Part shown: positions 20,648 through 24,960 of the stretch, one piece after another | How positions within the stretch are numbered: position 1 is the stretch's first letter | Layout: every line of letters begins with the position of its first letter | NCBI GenBank assembly: GCA_003454135.1 | Contig: DMKW01000121.1 | Coordinates: 1 to 24,960 of the forward strand | DNA from: Microbacteriaceae bacterium | Lineage (GTDB): Bacteria; Actinomycetota; Actinomycetes; Actinomycetales; Microbacteriaceae | Direction of reading: 5' to 3' | Length of the DNA stretch: 24,960 bases | The notes under the pieces: model-generated | What the model saw: the letters and a program-made list of their open reading frames with translations, nothing else | Told to the model about the DNA's origin: nothing | The model's database searches: none | Program-made: the position numbers and the translations under genes

Positions 20648-21469
20648 CTAACGGGCCGACCAGCCGCCGTCCATCGTGTAGCTGGAGCCGGTGACCATGG
20701 CGGCGTCATCGGAGGCCAGCCACGTGATCAGCGAGGCAACCTCTTCCGGCTCCACCAGGCGCTTGATCGCGCTCTCGGTGAGCATGATCCGGCTGAGTAC
20801 TTCGGTCTCCGGGATGCCGTTGAGCGCAGCCTGGTCGGCGATCTGCTTCTCGACCAGCGGGGTGCGCACGTAGCCCGGGCTGACGCAGTTGCTGGTCACC
20901 CCGTGGTCTCCGCCTTCCAGGGCCGTCACCTTGGACAGCCCCTCCAGGCCGTGCTTCGCGGAGACATAGGCACTTTTGAACTGCGAGGCACGGATGCCGT
21001 GCACCGACGTGACGTTGATGATCCGGCCGAAATCGTTCCGGTACATCTGCGGCAGCACGGCGCGAATCAGCAGGAACGGCGCTTCGAGCATGAGGCTGAT
21101 GATGCGCCGGAAGTCCGTCGGATCGAAGTCCTGGATCGGGTTGATCCGCTGGATCCCCGCGTTGTTCACCAGGATGTCGACGCCGGCCAGCGCGTCGGCG
21201 AGGACCTCGTCGGTGAGCGCCGCCGTGTCCATCAGGTCGACGGCCCAGCTCGAGCCGCCGACCTCCCTGGCGACCGCAGCGGCGCCTTCCGCATCGATGT
21301 CGGCGACGACAACGTGGGCACCGCGGGCGGCCAGTGACCGCGCCGCGGCCGCCCCGATGCCGCCCGCTCCCCCGGTGACGAGCGCACGTCGGCCTGTCAG
21401 CGGCCCGGTCTGCGCCCCGGCCAGGGTGTCGGCTGTGGCCAGGGGAGCGCCAAGAGGTCCATCGGTCAT
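20648..21469 (-). CDS. D-3-hydroxybutyrate dehydrogenase (SDR family)
   Basis: A 273-residue classical short-chain dehydrogenase. It has cofactor motif TGGAGGIG (32-39), VDL near the adenine ring, NNAG (102-105) and catalytic Ser155, Tyr168 and Lys172. The run SVHGIRASQFKSAYVSAKHGLEGLSK, with SPGYVRTPLVEKQIADQA further on, is typical of 3-hydroxybutyrate dehydrogenase (3-hydroxybutyrate + NAD to acetoacetate + NADH). Asp57 after the third strand favours NAD over NADP. The start ATG 21469 has AAGGAA 7 nt upstream; the frame is open further into the transporter gene but out of phase with it. It follows the MHS transporter by 43 bp, so import and oxidation of a hydroxy-acid are probably linked. 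Another hydroxy-acid substrate is possible. Confidence 0.85.
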   Translation of the reverse strand: MTDGPLGAPLATADTLAGAQTGPLTGRRALVTGGAGGIGAAAARSLAARGAHVVVADIDAEGAAAVAREVGGSSWAVDLMDTAALTDEVLADALAGVDILVNNAGIQRINPIQDFDPTDFRRIISLMLEAPFLLIRAVLPQMYRNDFGRIINVTSVHGIRASQFKSAYVSAKHGLEGLSKVTALEGGDHGVTSNCVSPGYVRTPLVEKQIADQAALNGIPETEVLSRIMLTESAIKRLVEPEEVASLITWLASDDAAMVTGSSYTMDGGWSAR

Positions 21470-21512
21470 TACGTGTTCCTTTTCGGTGCCGGTTTGCGTG
21501 CGGGCGCGGATG

Positions 21513-22910
21513 TCAGCGGCCGGCCGCGACCGGCTCCAGTCCGTGCTTGATCGCGTCGGCAGCGTCGACGTCCCGCAGCGAGATCCCCTTGGTTTCCTTG
21601 AGCGTGACGACCGCGACAATGGTGATCGCGCAGGCGATGACCAGGTAGATGGCGACCGGCACCCACGACTTGTACTGCTGAAGCAGGGCCGTGGCGATGA
21701 TCGGGGCCAGCGAGCCGGCGAGGATCGACGTGACCTGGTAGCCGAGGGACACACCCGAGTAGCGCATCCGGGTCGGGAACATCTCGGCCATGATCGCCGG
21801 CTGGCCGGCGTACATCAGGGCGTGGAAGCACAGGCCGATCGTGATCGCGAAGACGATGACGACCGGGTTGAGGGTGTCGAACATCGGGAAGGCGAAGAAC
21901 CCCCACGTGGCGCCGAGGATTGCTCCGGCGAGGTACACCGGCTTGCGTCCGAAGGCGTCCGACAGCCGGCCCACCTGCGGGATGACCAGGAAGTGCACGA
22001 CGTGGGCGATCAGCAGCGCGAACAGCAGCTGGCTGGTGTTGTACTGGTGCACCACCGTGAGGTAGACGATCGAGAAGCTGACGATCGTGTAATAGAGGAT
22101 GTTCTCGGCGAAGCGCAGGCCCATGGCACCGAGGATGCCCTTCGGGTAACGCTTGACGACCTCGAGCACCCCGTAGCTGACAGCCTTCTCGGCCTCGACC
22201 TGGGCGCGGGCTTCGAGGAAGATCGGAGCTTCGCTGACATGGGTGCGGATGTAGTAGCCGATCACGACGATGACCGCGGAGAGCCAGAACGCAACGCGCC
22301 AGCCCCAGCTCAGGAACTGGTCGGCGGGCAGGATCGCGGACATGGCCAGCAGCACCAGGGTGGCGAGCAGGTTGCCGACGGGCACGGCGGACTGCGGCCA
22401 GCTGGCCCAGAAACCACGCGACTTGTTGGGGCTGTGCTCGGCCACCAGCAGGACGGCGCCGCCCCACTCACCGCCGACGGCGAAGCCCTGGACGAAGCGG
22501 AGGATGACCAGCAGGGCAGGAGCCCAGTAGCCGATGTTGTTGAACCCAGGCAGGCAGCCCATCAGGAAGGTCGCGACACCCACGAGGATGATCGTCACCT
22601 GCAGGGTGTGCTTGCGGCCGAGCCTGTCGCCGATGTGACCGAAGACGATGCCGCCCAGAGGGCGGGCGATGAAGCCGACGGCATAGGTGAGGAAGGCGGC
22701 GATGATGCCGTCGAGTTCGCTGCCCGCGTTCGGGAAGAAGAACTTTCCGAAGACGAGGCTCGCTGCGGTGGCGTAGAGGAAGAACTCGTACCACTCGACG
22801 ACGGTGCCCACCATCGACGCAGCGACGATCTTCTTCAATCCGGATGTCTCAGTGGCGGTGCCTTGGTTCGGCCCGGGGTTGCCGGCTCCGACGCGTTGGT
22901 TGAGGCTCAT
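21513..22910 (-). CDS. MHS-family metabolite:proton symporter
   Basis: A 465-residue MFS transporter with 12 predicted helices. It belongs to the metabolite:H+ symporter group (ShiA, KgtP, ProP relatives). Diagnostic segments are VVEWYEFFLYATAASLVFGKFFFP, FIARPLGGIVFGHIGDRLGRKHTL (motif A), RFVQGFAVGGEWGGAVLLVAEH and FPTRMRYSGVSLGYQ. The group takes up carboxylates or zwitterions with protons. The neighbouring dehydrogenase suggests a small hydroxy-acid such as 3-hydroxybutyrate, which is an inference. The start is ATG 22910, with AAGGAG 6 nt upstream; the frame is open a further 69 bases without a better site. It is divergent from a LysR-type gene, with a palindrome between the two. Confidence 0.88.
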   Translation of the reverse strand: MSLNQRVGAGNPGPNQGTATETSGLKKIVAASMVGTVVEWYEFFLYATAASLVFGKFFFPNAGSELDGIIAAFLTYAVGFIARPLGGIVFGHIGDRLGRKHTLQVTIILVGVATFLMGCLPGFNNIGYWAPALLVILRFVQGFAVGGEWGGAVLLVAEHSPNKSRGFWASWPQSAVPVGNLLATLVLLAMSAILPADQFLSWGWRVAFWLSAVIVVIGYYIRTHVSEAPIFLEARAQVEAEKAVSYGVLEVVKRYPKGILGAMGLRFAENILYYTIVSFSIVYLTVVHQYNTSQLLFALLIAHVVHFLVIPQVGRLSDAFGRKPVYLAGAILGATWGFFAFPMFDTLNPVVIVFAITIGLCFHALMYAGQPAIMAEMFPTRMRYSGVSLGYQVTSILAGSLAPIIATALLQQYKSWVPVAIYLVIACAITIVAVVTLKETKGISLRDVDAADAIKHGLEPVAAGR

Positions 22911-22960
22911 TGCTGTCTCCTTCGGTGTCGTCACTGACACTCGGTCGCTCAGGGTCCGGG

Positions 22961-22975
22961 TCTGTAATCTACAGA
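22961..22975. promoter_or_regulatory. Palindromic operator candidate between MHS and LysR genes
   Basis: TCTGTA-ATC-TACAGA is a perfect 6-3-6 palindrome that contains the T-N11-A core of LysR-type sites (T22961, A22973). Part of it, GTAATCT (22964-22970), recurs inverted as AGATTAC at 23002-23008. It sits in the 147-bp gap between divergent genes, 50 bp from the MHS start. This is the usual place for a LysR regulator to control itself and the divergent operon. Confidence 0.55.
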
Positions 22976-23057
22976 ACAACGGCTTCCCCGAGTATTCAGG
23001 CAGATTACGTGTGCATCAATAACCACTTGTGCAACCTTTGAGTGCAGAATTGCAGAT

Positions 23058-23987
23058 ATGACGTTGTCGACTCCCGCTCAGCCGCCGAACCCGGACGACC
23101 TGCTTGTGCTCCTCGCCGTCGCGCGGACCGGTCGCTTCACGACCGCGGCCGAGAGCCTGGGCCTGAACCACACGACCGTCTCGCGCCGGATCACGGCACT
23201 CGAGAAGACCCTCGCCGGGCGGGTCCTCTCCCGCACCGTCGGCGGTTGGGAGCTGACCGATCTGGGCGCCAGGGCCGTCCAGGCCGCGGAAAACGTGGAG
23301 TCGGCAGTCGCCATGCTGGGCGGCCCCACCGAGAAACCCAACCAGCTGTCGGGCGTCGTGCGCATCTCCGCCACCGACGGTTTCAGCGCCTACATCGCCG
23401 CCCCAGCCATCGCCGCGCTCCAGCGCGACCATCCGCTGCTCAGCGTCGAGATCGTCACGGTCACCCGCCGGGCCTTGCAGCACCGCTCCGGCCTCGACAT
23501 CGAGGTTGTCGTGGGCGAGCCGCAGGCGCACCGGGCCGAAGCCTTCCGGCTCGGCTACTACATGCTGGGCATGTACGCCTCACGCAACTACCTGACCGAG
23601 CATGGGACACCGGCCACGGTGGAAGAGCTGACGACGCATCCGCTCGTGTACTTCGTTGATTCCATGCTCCTGGTCGACGACCTCGACGCACCCCGACGGC
23701 TGGTCCCCTCAATGCGGGATTCGATCAGTTCGACGAACGTCTTCGTGCATGTGGAAGCCACCCGCGCGGGCGCCGGAATCGGCTTCCTGCCCTGCTTCAT
23801 GGCCGACCGCCACGCCGACCTGGTGAGGCTGCTCCCGGACGACTTCAAGGAACAGCTCCCCTACTGGATGGTGCTCCGGCCGGATTCCCTGCGGCAGCCG
23901 GCGGTGGCCGCGGTCGTCGATGCGCTGCGGCGACAGACGGTCGCCTTCAAGCAGTCCCTCATCGGCCGGTCCTCGCCCGCTCGATAG
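23058..23987 (+). CDS. LysR-type transcriptional regulator
   Basis: A 309-residue protein. The N-terminal winged helix-turn-helix lies at about 13-72: DDLLVLLAVARTGRFTTAAESLGLNHTTVSRRITALEKTLAGRVLSR. A linker helix follows, then an effector-binding domain (about 98-300) with a LysR substrate-binding fold (GVVRISATDGFSAYIAAPAIAAL, ATRAGAGIGFLPCFMADRHADLVRLLP). The Asn-His-Thr-Thr-Val-Ser recognition helix is typical. It is transcribed away from the MHS-dehydrogenase operon and is the obvious candidate to control it. The effector is unknown, perhaps a hydroxy-acid. The ATG at 23058 is weakly supported: TTGCAG precedes it and there is no strong ribosome-binding site. The stop is 15 bp before tRNA-Leu. 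Confidence 0.9.
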   Translation: MTLSTPAQPPNPDDLLVLLAVARTGRFTTAAESLGLNHTTVSRRITALEKTLAGRVLSRTVGGWELTDLGARAVQAAENVESAVAMLGGPTEKPNQLSGVVRISATDGFSAYIAAPAIAALQRDHPLLSVEIVTVTRRALQHRSGLDIEVVVGEPQAHRAEAFRLGYYMLGMYASRNYLTEHGTPATVEELTTHPLVYFVDSMLLVDDLDAPRRLVPSMRDSISSTNVFVHVEATRAGAGIGFLPCFMADRHADLVRLLPDDFKEQLPYWMVLRPDSLRQPAVAAVVDALRRQTVAFKQSLIGRSSPAR

Positions 23988-24002
23988 ACTGGGGGCGCAG
24001 CC

Positions 24003-24087
24003 GCGGGAGTGGTGAAATTGGCAGACACGCAGGATTTAGGTTCCTGTGCTTTCGAGCGTGAGGGTTCAAGTCCCTTCTCCCGCACCA
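24003..24087 (+). tRNA. tRNA-Leu (anticodon UAG)
   Basis: Acceptor GCGGGAG (24003-24009) pairs with CTCCCGC (24077-24083), followed by discriminator A and encoded CCA (24085-24087). The anticodon stem is CAGGA/TCCTG with loop TTTAGGT, so the anticodon is TAG (24037-24039), reading CUN Leu codons. A long variable arm follows the anticodon stem, as expected for a class II tRNA. The T-arm GGGTTCAAGTCCC is intact. Confidence 0.97.
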
Positions 24088-24126
24088 AACAATTCATCCG
24101 CCAGAACGCCGACTGGAGACGTCCTC

Positions 24127-24861
24127 GTGCTACACACCTCCCTCATCCCGTGGCTTAGCCCTCACGACCTCATCGTTGGGGCGGGCCCATGGGCTCTCGT
24201 CGTGGTGTGCGCGATCATTTTTGCCGAGACCGGCCTGCTGATCGGCTTCATCTTCCCGGGTGACACACTTCTTCTCATCACCGGCCTGCTCGCGTTCGGC
24301 CCGCACCGCGTCATTCAAGTCGACATTTGGTGGGTCGCGCTCGCGATCGGGTTCGCCGCGTTCCTGGGCGGCGAAGCCGGTTATTACATCGGCAAGAAGG
24401 CCGGCCCGCGAATCTTCGAACGCAAGGAGAGCGGGCTCTTCAGCATCAAGAACGTCAAGCGAACCAACGCCTTCTTTGCGCGATACGGCGGATTCGCCGT
24501 CATCCTCGCGCGCTTCGTGCCGGTTGTGCGAACGTTTGCCCCGATTGCCGCCGGTGTCGGCAAGATGAACTATCGCAAGTACTCCCTCTACAACTTCATT
24601 GGTGCCCTCGTCTGGGGTGCCGGCGTCACGACGGCCGGCTACCTGCTCGGGAACATTCAGCCGGTCGCGGACTTCGTGACCAAGTACATCGACCTCGTGC
24701 TCATTGGCGTCGTGGTGTTGACGCTGGTTCCCGCGCTGTACCACTACTTCCGTTCGGCCGCGAAGGCTCGCGTCGCGAACCGCGAAAGCGGTGGCGTGCT
24801 GCCGACGGATGACGAGGTCACGCTGCGCCCATCCGAATTCGACAAAAGGCACCGCGGCTAA
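24127..24861 (+). CDS. DedA-family (VTT domain) membrane protein
   Basis: A 244-residue protein from the GTG at 24127, which has GGAGAC about 8 nt upstream. The frame is open to 24046, but that part lies in tRNA-Leu. Family motifs are visible: FAETGLLIGFIFPGDTLLLITGLLA, FLGGEAGYYIGKKAGPRIF, FFARYGGFAVILARFVPVVRTFAPIAAGVGKM (the conserved F-R-G---RF-P--R---P--AG stretch), then two C-terminal helices to about 217 and a short charged tail. DedA/VTT proteins are thought to flip lipid carriers or phospholipids and support membrane and envelope homeostasis. A subset are undecaprenyl-phosphate flippases (UptA). Which lipid is handled here is not readable. It appears to be a single-gene unit after tRNA-Leu. 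Confidence 0.92.
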   Translation: MLHTSLIPWLSPHDLIVGAGPWALVVVCAIIFAETGLLIGFIFPGDTLLLITGLLAFGPHRVIQVDIWWVALAIGFAAFLGGEAGYYIGKKAGPRIFERKESGLFSIKNVKRTNAFFARYGGFAVILARFVPVVRTFAPIAAGVGKMNYRKYSLYNFIGALVWGAGVTTAGYLLGNIQPVADFVTKYIDLVLIGVVVLTLVPALYHYFRSAAKARVANRESGGVLPTDDEVTLRPSEFDKRHRG

Positions 24862-24871
24862 CCCGACTCGG

Positions 24872-24893
24872 GCATGACCCACGCGGGTCGTGC
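24872..24893 (+). terminator. Terminator-like hairpin after the dedA gene
   Basis: GCATGACCC (24872-24880) pairs with GGGTCGTGC (24885-24893) over nine positions with one U-G wobble, around an ACGC tetraloop, 11 bp after the stop. There is no T-run, so this is a high-GC, U-tract-free candidate. The remaining 67 bases to the window edge hold no recognisable gene. Confidence 0.5.
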
Positions 24894-24960
24894 GAACCGG
24901 ATGCGTCGGCCTTCGGCGGTCTCCGCCTTTGCACACCTCTGTCTTTGCACGACTGTCTTT

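Noticed and set aside
20976..22937. 653-codon open frame antisense to the dehydrogenase and MHS genes
   Set aside because: It spans two real genes and the gap between them, and is Asp/Glu/Arg/Gly-rich without domains, so it is a GC-driven shadow.

Overview
The window is high-GC, densely coded DNA with actinobacterial markers: a monoderm-type Tad pilus locus, a deazaflavin (F420)-type reductase, an NsrR with an Asp8 plus three-Cys cluster site, a tmRNA tag ending in ALAA, and an RF2 gene read in one continuous frame. Gene content and composition suit Microbacteriaceae (Cryobacterium/Leifsonia-like). The genus is an inference.

Layout. The left edge holds the 5' part of a tRNA-Lys(CUU) gene on the minus strand. 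A plus-strand block follows: hisN (histidinol phosphatase), a Septum_form-type lipoprotein, the NO sensor nsrR, its operator, and the flavohaemoglobin gene hmp with an intrinsic terminator. Next is an unrecognised four-helix membrane protein with a cytoplasmic Cys cluster, whose last codons also encode the terminator of ssrA (tmRNA). From 4.3 to 11.9 kb everything is on the minus strand. In transcription order this is prfB (RF2), ftsE, ftsX, smpB, a glycogen-debranching-like glycosidase, a GT4 glycosyltransferase, and ssrA. SmpB and tmRNA are partners in ribosome rescue, and here a two-gene carbohydrate cassette separates them.

From 12.0 to 14.4 kb the plus strand carries an MFS exporter-like gene, an F420-dependent reductase-like gene and a pentapeptide-repeat-like protein. 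An unusual imperfect repeat then separates these from a convergent EamA/RhtA-like exporter. A small Cys-rich protein (15.5 kb) lies downstream of a compact minus-strand Tad locus (16.0-20.6 kb): tadA ATPase, tadB, tadC, a 58-residue Flp-like membrane peptide, two TadE-type pseudopilins and a TadG-like protein. No prepilin peptidase or TadZ is visible.

The right end holds a probable 3-hydroxybutyrate catabolic unit: an MHS-family symporter and a D-3-hydroxybutyrate dehydrogenase, with a divergent LysR regulator and a palindromic operator candidate. Then come tRNA-Leu(UAG) and a DedA-family membrane protein.

Most of the window is ordinary chromosomal core and accessory sequence. I see no phage, insertion sequence, CRISPR array or toxin-antitoxin module. 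The observations most worth a second look are the Flp-like peptide without the usual pilin Glu+5, the Asp8-type NsrR with its palindromic site, the smpB/ssrA split, the long FtsE tail, the -10 boxes placed for leaderless transcripts, and the repeat at 14.45 kb.
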